Assembly: GCA_964567745.1 (NCBI GenBank)
Contig: CAZMNY010000035.1
Location: 25,304-89,303, forward strand
Origin: CAZMNY01 sp964567745
GTDB lineage: Bacteria > Planctomycetota > Planctomycetia > Pirellulales > Pirellulaceae
Length of the DNA: 64,000 nucleotides
Direction of reading: 5' to 3'
Shown: positions 36,293 to 45,598 of the stretch, in pieces
Layout: every line of letters starts with the position of its first letter
Numbering within the stretch: the stretch's first letter is position 1
Made by a program: the position numbers and the translations under genes
The notes under the pieces: generated by a model
What the model saw: the letters and a program-made list of their open reading frames with translations, nothing else
Database searches by the model: none
What the model was told of the DNA's origin: nothing

Positions 36293-38206
36293 GTGTTTCA
36301 GCTTATCGCGATTGGGCCTGACGCGCAGCAACAGTGGCGCCGAATAGCTCAAGCATCGTTTCAAACTCGACTTGGCCGAGAAACAGCTGGGGGGTGGTCT
36401 GTCCCGTGGGACATGCGAATTTCCCGCAACCATGCCGACATTACCTTTCACGACGATCGACTGGAGATTCGCTGCCTCGAGTCGGCTCGCAATCCCGCCA
36501 TCGTCGATGGCCATTCCGCTCGCCAGTTCTACATTCGGCCTGGCCAGGAATTCCGTATCGGCCTTACTGTGTTTCGCCTTGAGGAGACGGCCACTGGGGA
36601 ACGTCATGTGGTTGAGTCACCTATTCACGGGAGACCCGACCCATCCTCGAATCGGCGCGGGCCCGGCGAACATCTGCCGCCCGAAGAGCGAAACGCTCGC
36701 GATCGATTGCTGAGAAAGATTCAGAATAAAAATCAACGTCGCGACCAGTCTCGAGTCGTCAATAATCTCGAGGCGGTACTCGATTACCTCAACGATAGTG
36801 AAGAGGCGGACTACGAACCTGAAAGCATCGACGATCATCTCCCGCTCGACAGCTCCTCATCTTGGACTGGCGCCACGTCGCATCATTCGCACGACGCCCG
36901 CGAGATTCTCTTCAAGGAAAACGAATCGTTGCAACGCGAGTTGGCGAGTTCGGCGCGCGAGCAGAAGCGATTAACGGCGATGCTGCTTCAGAGTCACCGC
37001 GACGCGCAGGCTTTGCGGAAAGAACTTTCGGCCAAGCAGGCCGAGGCCGATGACGCTGAGCGAACTGGCGAGTTGCAGCAACAAAAGCAACACGACCAAT
37101 TCAGAGAGGACCTCGCCTCGGCGTTGGCAGATCATCAGCGTCAACAACGAGTCGCTGCTGACAAGCTTCACGCGGCAGAGAGTCAATCGGCCCAACTGAA
37201 TCAGCAAATCGAACAGATGTGCCAGGAGCGGCTGACTCTGCTCGGACAGCTCGACGAGATTCGCGAACACGAACGGCAACGACGCGCAGAGCAGTCCCAG
37301 ATTCAAAGTCGCCACGAATCGGAATTAGCGACGCTCAATCAAGCTCTGCTGCAGCAACAAGCTGACGCGCGGGCCAAAGATCGTTCTGTCGAAGACGCGA
37401 TTGCAAGTCTGAATGCCTCCGAGGCGGACAATCAGCAATTGCGACTGGCGCTCGAAGAATTGAAGCACGACCTTCCTGCGCCCAACAGCGAGGCCATGCT
37501 ACAGCAACTTCAGGCGGAGCTTGCCAAAGCGAGCGATATCGAAGCGGCTCTTCGATCCAGTCTGGATGAGGCGAAGTCAGAACTGGAAAATGAGCGAGAG
37601 CTTGGCGAAGCCTGGCAAAAGCAGCTCGATGCGATGAAAGGCGAAGCTGAAAAGAGCATTCGCGAAAAGACAGATTCGATTCGCGATGCTGACGATCGCG
37701 CGATGGAAACGCAGCGGATTATCGAATCATTGCAGGCCTCCTCGAAAGCGTGGCAAGCTCGAGCCGAGCAGAAAGCGGAGTCGCATCACCAGGCTGATCT
37801 CGAGTTGCGACGTTTGATGAGCGAGATCGCAGCGAGCCATCTTACGACGACTCAAATCAAGGAGGACATGCAAACGGCAATGGCCCGTCGGGACGAAGAA
37901 GCCGGAGAGCTCCATGGTGAAATCGCATCACTCGAGAAACGTCTGCAGCTCAACTTGGATATCACAAATACTGATGACCTGGAAAATGACGATCCGCCGA
38001 CGAATGAACTTGAGCAGATCAAGTTGTTTGCCGTGCGGCGAGGCCGATTGATCGAATGGCTGCGCGAAAAACTCGAGTCGACCAAGAGTCGTTTACAACG
38101 CGAAGCGGCTCAGCGTCGTAAGATGATGGCTTATGCTCGACGGCTCGAGAAAGATCTGCAGCACGCCAAACTGGCCCAGGGCGACCATCGCATTCAAGAG
38201 GAATGA
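36293..38206 (+). CDS. FHA-domain coiled-coil protein
   Basis: 637 residues from a GTG at 36293. The FHA phosphothreonine-binding domain covers about 1-105: LGRE (27-30) and ISRNHADITFHDD (43-55) hold the conserved Gly/Arg and Ser/Asn-His of the phosphopeptide site. After a linker, about 200-635 is almost entirely Gln/Glu/Ala/Leu-rich coiled coil with no enzymatic motif. It is likely a scaffold that recruits a phosphorylated partner, and its neighbour to the left is the membrane J-like protein. No Ser/Thr kinase gene is in the window. It ends 22 bases before the convergent gene. Confidence 0.88.
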   Translation: MFQLIAIGPDAQQQWRRIAQASFQTRLGRETAGGWSVPWDMRISRNHADITFHDDRLEIRCLESARNPAIVDGHSARQFYIRPGQEFRIGLTVFRLEETATGERHVVESPIHGRPDPSSNRRGPGEHLPPEERNARDRLLRKIQNKNQRRDQSRVVNNLEAVLDYLNDSEEADYEPESIDDHLPLDSSSSWTGATSHHSHDAREILFKENESLQRELASSAREQKRLTAMLLQSHRDAQALRKELSAKQAEADDAERTGELQQQKQHDQFREDLASALADHQRQQRVAADKLHAAESQSAQLNQQIEQMCQERLTLLGQLDEIREHERQRRAEQSQIQSRHESELATLNQALLQQQADARAKDRSVEDAIASLNASEADNQQLRLALEELKHDLPAPNSEAMLQQLQAELAKASDIEAALRSSLDEAKSELENERELGEAWQKQLDAMKGEAEKSIREKTDSIRDADDRAMETQRIIESLQASSKAWQARAEQKAESHHQADLELRRLMSEIAASHLTTTQIKEDMQTAMARRDEEAGELHGEIASLEKRLQLNLDITNTDDLENDDPPTNELEQIKLFAVRRGRLIEWLREKLESTKSRLQREAAQRRKMMAYARRLEKDLQHAKLAQGDHRIQEE

Positions 38207-38227
38207 CACGCGCCTCGAACTTGGATG

Positions 38228-38926
38228 CTATTCCCAAACGCCATCGCCGAATGCGTCGGGGTCTTGCTCGGCCGATTCCTTTGACTTGGGATCGACAAGA
38301 ATTCCTGTCAGTCCGTCGAGCACCGAGTCGCCGATTGAAGCAACGGATTTGACTGCCTGCTCTGGCGCGGATGAAATCTTCTTGAGCCACGTCGACCCTT
38401 CGTCGCCAAGACCTTCGCCCAACTCCTGCAACTTCTTGCGTAAGTCAGGCGTCTGCCAAAGTGAGCCTAGGCGCGATTCGATTTGCGGCCAAACATTCTT
38501 GACTATCGCTCGCCCCGACTCCGATTGCAGCAAGATCAGCAGCACTCGAATTAAGACTGCGGCCGCGACTGGCTTAAGTCCCGCCACCGCAAGCAGGCCG
38601 ATGAGAATCTTCGAGGCCTGCATCGTACTGAGGCGAAGCAACGCGAGCGAAAGCAGTTCAATCAGCGCCGCCTGTTTCTGGTTCGACTCATTGGCAGCAG
38701 TCTCGAGCGTCTTGAGTAGCGTTTTGGTCGCGCCGGTCGGACCCTCGTAACGCATGCCCGATGCCTTTTCGGCCTCAGCGACCTCGCGATCAAAATCGTC
38801 CGGTTCCTCGACCTCTGACATCGCTTTTGTCAGCAAATCGACGGCTTGATAGCCCCCATGAACGTGCCCCACCGCATCCAGTGCGGTCTTTACAACATCG
38901 ATCGACGCGATTTGGAAGATAGCCAT
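38228..38926 (-). CDS. Hypothetical membrane-associated protein
   Basis: 232 residues beginning MAIFQIASIDVVKTALDAVG. Two hydrophobic segments, about 86-112 and 113-134 (ALIELLSLALLRLSTM, ILIGLLAVAGLKPVAAAVLI), suggest a hairpin in the membrane; the rest is acidic and helical. Ends DPDAFGDGVWE. No family was recognised. It converges with the FHA gene. Confidence 0.7.
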   Translation of the reverse strand: MAIFQIASIDVVKTALDAVGHVHGGYQAVDLLTKAMSEVEEPDDFDREVAEAEKASGMRYEGPTGATKTLLKTLETAANESNQKQAALIELLSLALLRLSTMQASKILIGLLAVAGLKPVAAAVLIRVLLILLQSESGRAIVKNVWPQIESRLGSLWQTPDLRKKLQELGEGLGDEGSTWLKKISSAPEQAVKSVASIGDSVLDGLTGILVDPKSKESAEQDPDAFGDGVWE

Positions 38927-39239
38927 GGTAGGAAAACGACTCCGCTGCGTTGCTCGTTTCAGTTTGCTTCGTTACGAATTGTAGCTCATCGGTTTGGACA
39001 GGCGCCATGTGAAACGCAGAATCGCCACAACTCGCACGCCCCAGCCCAAACGCATTTGCACTCCAGGGCAGGTCGCTTGTGGAACTGGCGGACGACGCGG
39101 ATAATGGAAGCTTATTCCAGTTGCCGAGGGCTTCCGTCGGCGTCAATCATTCGTTTCGCCTCCGTAGTAGTTGCCGCACTCGGCAGTTCTTGGCGGCCAA
39201 TTACAACGGCTTGCCGAGCCGTTTTAGGACACGATTCCC
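38927..39239. other. Divergent intergenic region
   Basis: 313 bases between divergent starts; no recognised feature other than the inferred promoters. Confidence 0.35.
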
Positions 39240-41708
39240 TTGAAAAAACGCCAACAGCCAATCACGTCTGACCCCATTCGGGATGAGCGGAGCCGCATTC
39301 CAGGAAAGCGACTGTGGTCCATCATTGGCGTATTCCTCATCGCGTTGATCTGCGGCGGCGCCATCTTCGCCGACTGGTGGAATTGCCTGCCAGAAGACGT
39401 GAGCGCGCATTTTGTGGGACGACAGACTTGTGCCGAGTGCCATCAGACCGAGTCGAAACTCTGGAAGGGCTCGCACCACGACCTGGCGATGGATCTCGCA
39501 ACCGACGACACCGTTTTGGGCGATTTCTCGGATGTGATGGTCGAACACCATGGCGTGGAGTCGAAAATGTTTCGCGACGGCGATCGGTACATGGTCAATA
39601 CCGAAGGACCCGACGGGAAGCTAACCGATTTTGAGATCAAGTATGTGTTCGGCGTCACGCCGCTGCAGCAGTACATGGTCGAGTTTGAACGTCATCCGGA
39701 CGCAAAACCGACCGACGTCGGCCGCCTGCAAGTCTTGCGAATTTCATGGGACACCGAGGCGAAGAAGTGGTTCTACCTGGCGCCGCCAGACGTTGACGAG
39801 AAACTGGCGCCTAACGACGAGCTGCACTGGACTGGGATTGCCCAGCGCTGGAACAACATGTGCGCAGATTGCCACTCAACCAATCTGCAGAAGAATTTTG
39901 ACTCAAAAGAGAAGCGGTATCGCACGTCTTTCTCCGAGATCGATGTCAGCTGCGAAGCTTGCCACGGCGCGGGCAGTACTCATGTCCAATTGGCCAAGAG
40001 CCAGTCGCTATTCTGGGACCGAAAACTGGGCTACGGAATCGCGGGACTCACGGGCGAGAAAGATCAGATTCGCCAAGTTGAAACGTGCGCAAAGTGTCAC
40101 TCGCGCCGCAGAGGCGTCCATCCTGATTTCAAACCAGGTGAAGATTTCTACGACTATTACACCACCGAGTTGCTCGGCGATTTAACCTACTACCCGGACG
40201 GCCAGATCAAGGATGAAGTCTATGTCCACGGGTCGTTCATTCAAAGCAAGATGTATCACAAGGGAATTCGTTGTTCGGATTGCCACGACCCTCACACCGC
40301 GCGACTAAAACATAACGGAAATCAAGTCTGCGTATCTTGCCACACCCACTCAGCGGGTAAGTATGATACGCCAGCCCACCACCATCATAAGCCCGCATCG
40401 ACAGGCTCGTCTTGTGTTGAGTGTCACATGCCGGAGACGACCTACATGGCGGTCGATCCGCGGCGCGACCACAGCTTGCGCATCCCGCGTCCCGACCTAA
40501 GCGTCGACCTCAACACGCCTAACGCCTGTGTACGTTGCCACCTCAACGACGAGCGTCACTCTGACGACAAACCGAGCGACGAGAAATTCGCCAAGTTGCC
40601 GCTCTATCAAGATTGGCTTGTCGCATCCGCCGAAGACGAGGCGGCCAAATCGTGGCTGGACCAGAAGAACAAATGGGCTGACGCAACCGTTCGCGAGTGG
40701 TATGGAGACAAAAAACGACCGAAGCACTTTGCCTACGCGCTCGCGAGCGCTCGAACCGGAGACCCGAAGGCAGAAGAGCAACTTCAATCGGTCATTCGCA
40801 ATCGCACATTGCCGAACATCGTCCGCGCCAGCGCTATTGCAGAACTCGCTCAATTCGCAAGGTCCATTGACGCTAACACTACGTTCGAGGACTCGCTCTC
40901 GGATCCTCACCCGTTAGTGCGCGCTGCAGCAGCAGCCAACCTCCAGTCGCCGGATCTGTCCCGGATGATCCGCAAACTGGCGCCGCTTCTCGACGATCCA
41001 TCGCGAACGGTTCGAACCGAGGCCGCGAGGTTATTGGCCGTTGTACCAAGTCCTCAGCTGAGCGGGTCGCAACGAAAACGGCACAATGCCGCGCTGGCGG
41101 AATTCAAGCAGGGCGTGCTGCTCAACAACGACCGAGCGACCTCGTATTTGAACCTTGGAATCCTTTACGAGTCGCGCGATCCGGAACAAGCCAAGAAGAT
41201 GTATCGAACGGCAATCGATCTGGAACCAGCATTTACTGGACCGCGAACGAATCTTGCCGCCATTATCGATCGCGAGCTTGAGCAGCTCCAGCAGCAAATG
41301 AAACAGCTCACGTTGCAACGAAGGAAAGACGAGGCTCTTAAGCTTGTCGAGAAAGCGGCGTCGCTGCAGGCCGAACTGGAAACGCTTCGAGTGCAAGAGC
41401 TCGCACTGCTCAGACGCGATTCGATTTTGGCGCCCAACAGCGGCCCCATCCACTATCGATACGGCTTCCTCAACTATCTACTGGGGCTGACCGACGAGGC
41501 GGACAAAGCGTTAAACCGAGCGGTCGAGCTGGAGCCGAACAATCCCGACTTCCTCTTCGCGCTTGTCCTCTTCTACCAGAAGTTCGAGCGGCATGCCGAC
41601 GCAATTCCCATCGCGAGACGGCTCGTCAAGCTTCGCCCCGACGACCGACAATTCCAGGCGTTGCTTCAGCAATCGCTTCAGCGAGGCATCGGCCCCACAA
41701 GGCCGTAG
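39240..41708 (+). CDS. Octaheme cytochrome c with HEAT and TPR repeats
   Basis: 822 residues from a TTG at 39240. A single membrane anchor lies at about 25-47. Eight CxxCH heme motifs are visible: CAECH (64), CADCH, CEACH, CAKCH, CSDCH, CVSCH, CVECH and CVRCH, all in residues 64-440. Several resemble NrfA/hydroxylamine-oxidoreductase-related cytochrome c_552-like folds, and the loop HYHYHHH-type histidine-rich section (about 380-385) may give distal heme ligands. HEAT-like repeats (about 500-610) and TPRs (about 620-815, LNLGILYESRDPEQAKKMYRTAIDLEP) follow. It is anchored outside the cytoplasm and may pass electrons within a larger complex assembled through the repeats. No terminal reductase lies next to it. 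Confidence 0.9.
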   Translation: MKKRQQPITSDPIRDERSRIPGKRLWSIIGVFLIALICGGAIFADWWNCLPEDVSAHFVGRQTCAECHQTESKLWKGSHHDLAMDLATDDTVLGDFSDVMVEHHGVESKMFRDGDRYMVNTEGPDGKLTDFEIKYVFGVTPLQQYMVEFERHPDAKPTDVGRLQVLRISWDTEAKKWFYLAPPDVDEKLAPNDELHWTGIAQRWNNMCADCHSTNLQKNFDSKEKRYRTSFSEIDVSCEACHGAGSTHVQLAKSQSLFWDRKLGYGIAGLTGEKDQIRQVETCAKCHSRRRGVHPDFKPGEDFYDYYTTELLGDLTYYPDGQIKDEVYVHGSFIQSKMYHKGIRCSDCHDPHTARLKHNGNQVCVSCHTHSAGKYDTPAHHHHKPASTGSSCVECHMPETTYMAVDPRRDHSLRIPRPDLSVDLNTPNACVRCHLNDERHSDDKPSDEKFAKLPLYQDWLVASAEDEAAKSWLDQKNKWADATVREWYGDKKRPKHFAYALASARTGDPKAEEQLQSVIRNRTLPNIVRASAIAELAQFARSIDANTTFEDSLSDPHPLVRAAAAANLQSPDLSRMIRKLAPLLDDPSRTVRTEAARLLAVVPSPQLSGSQRKRHNAALAEFKQGVLLNNDRATSYLNLGILYESRDPEQAKKMYRTAIDLEPAFTGPRTNLAAIIDRELEQLQQQMKQLTLQRRKDEALKLVEKAASLQAELETLRVQELALLRRDSILAPNSGPIHYRYGFLNYLLGLTDEADKALNRAVELEPNNPDFLFALVLFYQKFERHADAIPIARRLVKLRPDDRQFQALLQQSLQRGIGPTRP

Positions 41709-41826
41709 ACGCTCATCGCGTCGCATCCGTTTACCCCGTCCACGAAAACTCCAGCCGTGCATGTTGGCCGGGCAGCACGACGAAGGCTTGAGCTCTGCGA
41801 GCCCCGCTGCGGCGTTTTCTCGAGCG

Positions 41827-44800
41827 CTAGCGAAAATCTCTCGAGCGGACCTTGAGGTATTGCATCTGTTCGGTCAAGTCTTCAAGACGGTGGACGACGA
41901 CGTGGATGACAGAATCTTTGCGTTCTAGTTTCCCATGAGCGAGCCAAGCAGAGGCAGTGCGAGCGACCTGGTAATAACGCTCCCAGACCGACTGCTTGAC
42001 GACCAAGTTGGAGACGCCGGTTTCATCTTCGAGTGTCACGAACGTAATTCCCTTTGCCGTGCTTGGCCTCTGTCGCAACAAGACGATTCCCGCGACTCGA
42101 ACAAGCGAATTATTTTTGCACTCATCCAACTGCCTGGCTGTCTTGGCGCCTAGCTCGCTCAACGCCTCGCGATGAAATCCGACCGGATGGGCGCGAAGCG
42201 AAAGCCCGGAAGTCTTGTAGTCGGCGTAAACCTGCTCCTGCAAATCGAGCGTCGGCAAGTCGACCAGCGGCTCGTCGTCGTCCAGTTGGTCGAGCAACGG
42301 CGTGGCGACTCGTTTCCGTTCCTGCCCCAACGATTCCCAGAGCGCGTTGCGGCGATCGCGCCCCACACTTTGAAATGCGTCGGCGGCGGCCAGCGTGTCG
42401 ATCGCGGCTGGATTGAGCTGAGTGCGAGTCGTAAAACTCTTCAGCGTGGTATACGGCCCGTTCTCAAGTCGCTCGACTTCAATCCGCCGACAGGCGTCTT
42501 CGCGAATGCCGTTCAACACGCGATACCCCAAGCGAATAGCAAACTCGCCACTCAACTCGCCATCTGACTTTGCCTTGCCGCCGCCCACCGGCTCCAGCGC
42601 GCAATCCCATGAGCTGGAATTGACGTCGACAGGCAACACCTCCACGCCGTGATCTCGGGCGTCACGCAGCAGTTGCGAGGGCGAATAGAACCCCATCGGT
42701 TGGCTGTTGATCAGTGACGCGGTGAAGGCGGCGGGATAGTAGCATTTCAACCAGGAGGAAACGTAAACGAGCAAGGCAAAGCTGGCCGCGTGCGACTCGG
42801 GAAACCCGTATTCGCCGAAGCCGCGGATCTGTCGAAACACTTGCTCGGCAAATTCCTCCGACAGCCCTTTTTCTCTCATCCCCTCGATCAACTTGCGGCG
42901 AAAATTATCGATCACGCCGGGGCGGCGCCAGGCTCCCATCGCTCGCCGCAACTGATCGGCCTCGCCCGGCGAAAACCCCGCAGCCACGACCGCCAAACGC
43001 ATCGCCTGTTCTTGAAACAACGGCACGCCAAGCGTCTTCTCCAGCACGCCCTGAATCTCCGGCGTCGGATAACAAACCTGCTCCTCACCCGCCCGCCGCC
43101 TCAAATAAGGATGCACCATCTGTCCCTGAATCGGGCCGGGGCGAACGATCGCCACTTCGATCACCAAATCGTAATAACAACGGGGCTTGAGCCGAGGCAG
43201 CATGCTCATCTGCGCACGACTCTCAATCTGAAACACGCCAATCGTGTCCGCTCGACAAATCATGTCGTACACCGCGGGATCTTCAGCCGGCGTTGTCGCC
43301 AACGTCACGCGACGGCCATAATGTGCTTGCAGGAAGTCAAACGATTTTCGAATTGCCGTGAGCATGCCGAGCGAAAGGCAATCGACTTTAAGCACTCCAA
43401 GCTCGTCCAAATCATCCTTGTCCCACTGAATCACGGTGCGGTCGTCCATTGCGGCGTTTTCAATCGGAGACAACTCGCACAATGGGCCGCGAGTCATCAC
43501 CATGCCGCCAACGTGTTGGGACAGATGTCTCGGGAACCCGAGAATCTGCGCCACTGAGTAGAGCAAGCGTCGGCCGGTTTGCGATTCGGGGTCGAGTCCG
43601 ATTTCGCTGCACCTTTGAGCCAGATTGGCTTCATTGCCGTAGCCGTCAAGCTGTTTGGCCAACGCGTCAACTCGATCCAAAGACAACCCGAGCGCTTTGC
43701 CGACATCGCGAATGGCCGACCGCGACCGGTACGTGACCACAACGGCCGTCAGCCCGGCTCGCTCACGCCCATATTTCTCATACAAATATTGAAGCACCTC
43801 TTCTCGCCGCTCGTGCTCAAAATCCACGTCGATATCGGGAGCTTCATTTCGCTCCTTACTGACAAAGCGTTCGAACAGCAGATCCGCTCGACTAGGATCG
43901 ACCGAAGTGACGCCAAGACAGTAACAGACTGCTGAGTTGGCCGCGGACCCTCGCCCTTGGCAGAGAATCTTGCGGCCTCTCGCGAAGCGAACCACGTCCC
44001 ACACGGTGAGAAAATAAGCTTCGTACCGCATCTCCCCAATCAGGTCCAACTCGTGAGTAATGATGTTTTGGACTTTGGCGGGAATGCCATCCGGGTATCG
44101 TTTGCGAGCGCCGCGCCAAGTCAACTGGCAAAGGTGCTCAAATGACGTAAGCCCTCCCGGCGCGAGCTCCTCTGGATACTCGTAACGAAGCTCATCCATC
44201 GAGAAATGGCACCGCTGAGCGATCTCCATCGTCCGCTCGACGGCGCCTGGCATCTTGGCGAACCGGTTTTGAATATCCTCAATCGGATGCAGTCGGCGCT
44301 GGGCGTTGACCTGCAATTGCTCAGCCGCCGCATCGACAACACCGCCCGTGCGAATCGCAGTCAACACATCGTGCAGCAGCTTGCGGGCGGCACAATGAAA
44401 CTCAACACCGCCGCTCGCCGCCATCGGCAGCTTGCTTTGTTCCGACAACGTCATCAACCACTCGCCTCGTCTCGCGTCGTCGGGTCCACACTGCAATTCA
44501 GCCAGCAAGTAACCGCGATCGCCAAACAGACTGTGAAACCGCCTCATCGAGCTGAGCAGCTGAGGTTCGGCGGTGCCCATGAAGGCGTCCTCCGCCGGCG
44601 GAAGCAACCCGGCCAGAAGGCCCTCCTGATGCTCTTCGAGGTCGCACCAAAACAGCTGACACTCTCCCTTCGCAGCACGTCGTCGCCCGATGGTAAGCAG
44701 CCGACACAAACGGCCATAGGCCGCGCGATCCGGCGCCCACACGACGCAACTTGGCGAGTCCTCGAAGTGGAGCTCCGCTCCGACAACCAGAGGCATCCCC

Positions 44801-44985
44801 CGATCTTTCGCCGCCCCATGAGCTCGTACCATTCCAGCCAGTGAATCACGGTCTGTAATCGCAATCGCTCCGTAACCCAACTCAGCGGCCCGCTCGACCA
44901 GTTCCGCTGGATGCGAGGCGCCCTCGAGAAACGAGAAATTGCTTTTGCAGTGGAGCTCTGCGTATTGGGTTTGAGTATCGCGCAT
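41827..44985 (-). CDS. dnaE2: Error-prone DNA polymerase III alpha subunit homologue (ImuC/DnaE2)
   Basis: 1052 residues, the length of DnaE2. It begins with a PHP domain (AELHCKSNFSFLEGASHPAE at 8-27), followed by the C-family polymerase palm with its catalytic aspartates in APDIDVDFEHER (near residue 390), fingers with GFPESHAASFALLVY (about 735), HhH region and a C-terminal OB-fold (VRVAGIVLLRQRPSTAKG near 965). Such polymerases perform damage-induced mutagenic synthesis with ImuA and ImuB. Here the gene is the last of the cassette, separated from imuB by a four-helix-bundle gene. Its 5' leader includes the short repeats at 44991-45097. Confidence 0.94.
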   Translation of the reverse strand: MRDTQTQYAELHCKSNFSFLEGASHPAELVERAAELGYGAIAITDRDSLAGMVRAHGAAKDRGMPLVVGAELHFEDSPSCVVWAPDRAAYGRLCRLLTIGRRRAAKGECQLFWCDLEEHQEGLLAGLLPPAEDAFMGTAEPQLLSSMRRFHSLFGDRGYLLAELQCGPDDARRGEWLMTLSEQSKLPMAASGGVEFHCAARKLLHDVLTAIRTGGVVDAAAEQLQVNAQRRLHPIEDIQNRFAKMPGAVERTMEIAQRCHFSMDELRYEYPEELAPGGLTSFEHLCQLTWRGARKRYPDGIPAKVQNIITHELDLIGEMRYEAYFLTVWDVVRFARGRKILCQGRGSAANSAVCYCLGVTSVDPSRADLLFERFVSKERNEAPDIDVDFEHERREEVLQYLYEKYGRERAGLTAVVVTYRSRSAIRDVGKALGLSLDRVDALAKQLDGYGNEANLAQRCSEIGLDPESQTGRRLLYSVAQILGFPRHLSQHVGGMVMTRGPLCELSPIENAAMDDRTVIQWDKDDLDELGVLKVDCLSLGMLTAIRKSFDFLQAHYGRRVTLATTPAEDPAVYDMICRADTIGVFQIESRAQMSMLPRLKPRCYYDLVIEVAIVRPGPIQGQMVHPYLRRRAGEEQVCYPTPEIQGVLEKTLGVPLFQEQAMRLAVVAAGFSPGEADQLRRAMGAWRRPGVIDNFRRKLIEGMREKGLSEEFAEQVFRQIRGFGEYGFPESHAASFALLVYVSSWLKCYYPAAFTASLINSQPMGFYSPSQLLRDARDHGVEVLPVDVNSSSWDCALEPVGGGKAKSDGELSGEFAIRLGYRVLNGIREDACRRIEVERLENGPYTTLKSFTTRTQLNPAAIDTLAAADAFQSVGRDRRNALWESLGQERKRVATPLLDQLDDDEPLVDLPTLDLQEQVYADYKTSGLSLRAHPVGFHREALSELGAKTARQLDECKNNSLVRVAGIVLLRQRPSTAKGITFVTLEDETGVSNLVVKQSVWERYYQVARTASAWLAHGKLERKDSVIHVVVHRLEDLTEQMQYLKVRSRDFR

Positions 44986-44990
44986 GTGTT

Positions 44991-45097
44991 TACTCCTACT
45001 CCTACTCTTACTCGGCGATTACTCGGACGGGATTAAGATTAGGAGTAAGATTAAGAGTAAGAGCCTATTGCTCTGCGATTGTTCGGACGTGATTAAG
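44991..45097. repeat. Direct and inverted short repeats upstream of dnaE2
   Basis: A 23-base direct repeat, GCGATTACTCGGACGGGATT plus AAG, occurs at 45015-45037 and again with three changes at 45075-45097, exactly 60 bases apart. Next to it, ACTCCTACTCCTACTC (44993 onward) can pair partly with GATTAGGAGTAAGATTAAGA (45037 onward), so the dnaE2 leader transcript could form a hairpin. Confidence 0.6.
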
Positions 45098-45168
45098 GGT
45101 GAGGAATGGGATTAAGAGAGACCCTTGCTCCTGCCGCTTGGCAGAAGGGAATAAGGTTTTGCATGGCT

Positions 45169-45534
45169 TCAGACATTGCGAGTCGGTGAGTTGGTTCGAA
45201 TCAAACCGACTAGCATCGACACGATGTCCAGCAGCAACGCCTTTCCTTCTGCCGCCTGCAAGGCGTTGATTTTTTTCGTGACGACGAGTACGTCTAGACA
45301 CGCTGCACTCTCTAACGCGGACCCTCGAGCGATGTCGAAGAAACGGCAGCGATCTGCAGCGGTGTGCTTGCCATTCCCTTCGGCGATGTTCAAAGGGATC
45401 GAAGTAGCTGCCCGGTCGAGCTGGCTCTGGACAGAATTACTCTTTGGAACGCTGGCCAATAAATCCGAAGACCATGCGGCAAACTTCACGGAACTTTGGT
45501 AGACCTTCAACTTTCCGTGGTCAAACTTACGCAT
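45169..45534 (-). CDS. Four-helix-bundle protein (23S rRNA intervening-sequence protein family)
   Basis: 121 residues, ATG preceded by AAAGG seven bases upstream. It starts FDHGKLKVYQSSVKFAAW and has SQLDRAATSIPLNIAEGNG (about 38-56), the signature of the IVS/TIGR02436 family whose members fold as four-helix bundles and pentamerise. Function is not established, and members occur both in 23S rRNA intervening sequences and free-standing in genomes, as here. It lies inside the translesion cassette, 65 bases after imuB. This looks like an inserted gene and is not part of the polymerase function. Confidence 0.88.
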   Translation of the reverse strand: MRKFDHGKLKVYQSSVKFAAWSSDLLASVPKSNSVQSQLDRAATSIPLNIAEGNGKHTAADRCRFFDIARGSALESAACLDVLVVTKKINALQAAEGKALLLDIVSMLVGLIRTNSPTRNV

Positions 45535-45598
45535 CCGTTTGCCTTTCGATTTGACTTCGCTTTCGCACGCGCTAGCGATGCTCCTTCCTTTTAATGCG

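Noticed and set aside
42790..43557. 255-residue plus-strand frame
   Set aside because: Antisense to dnaE2; arginine/histidine-rich, shadow composition.
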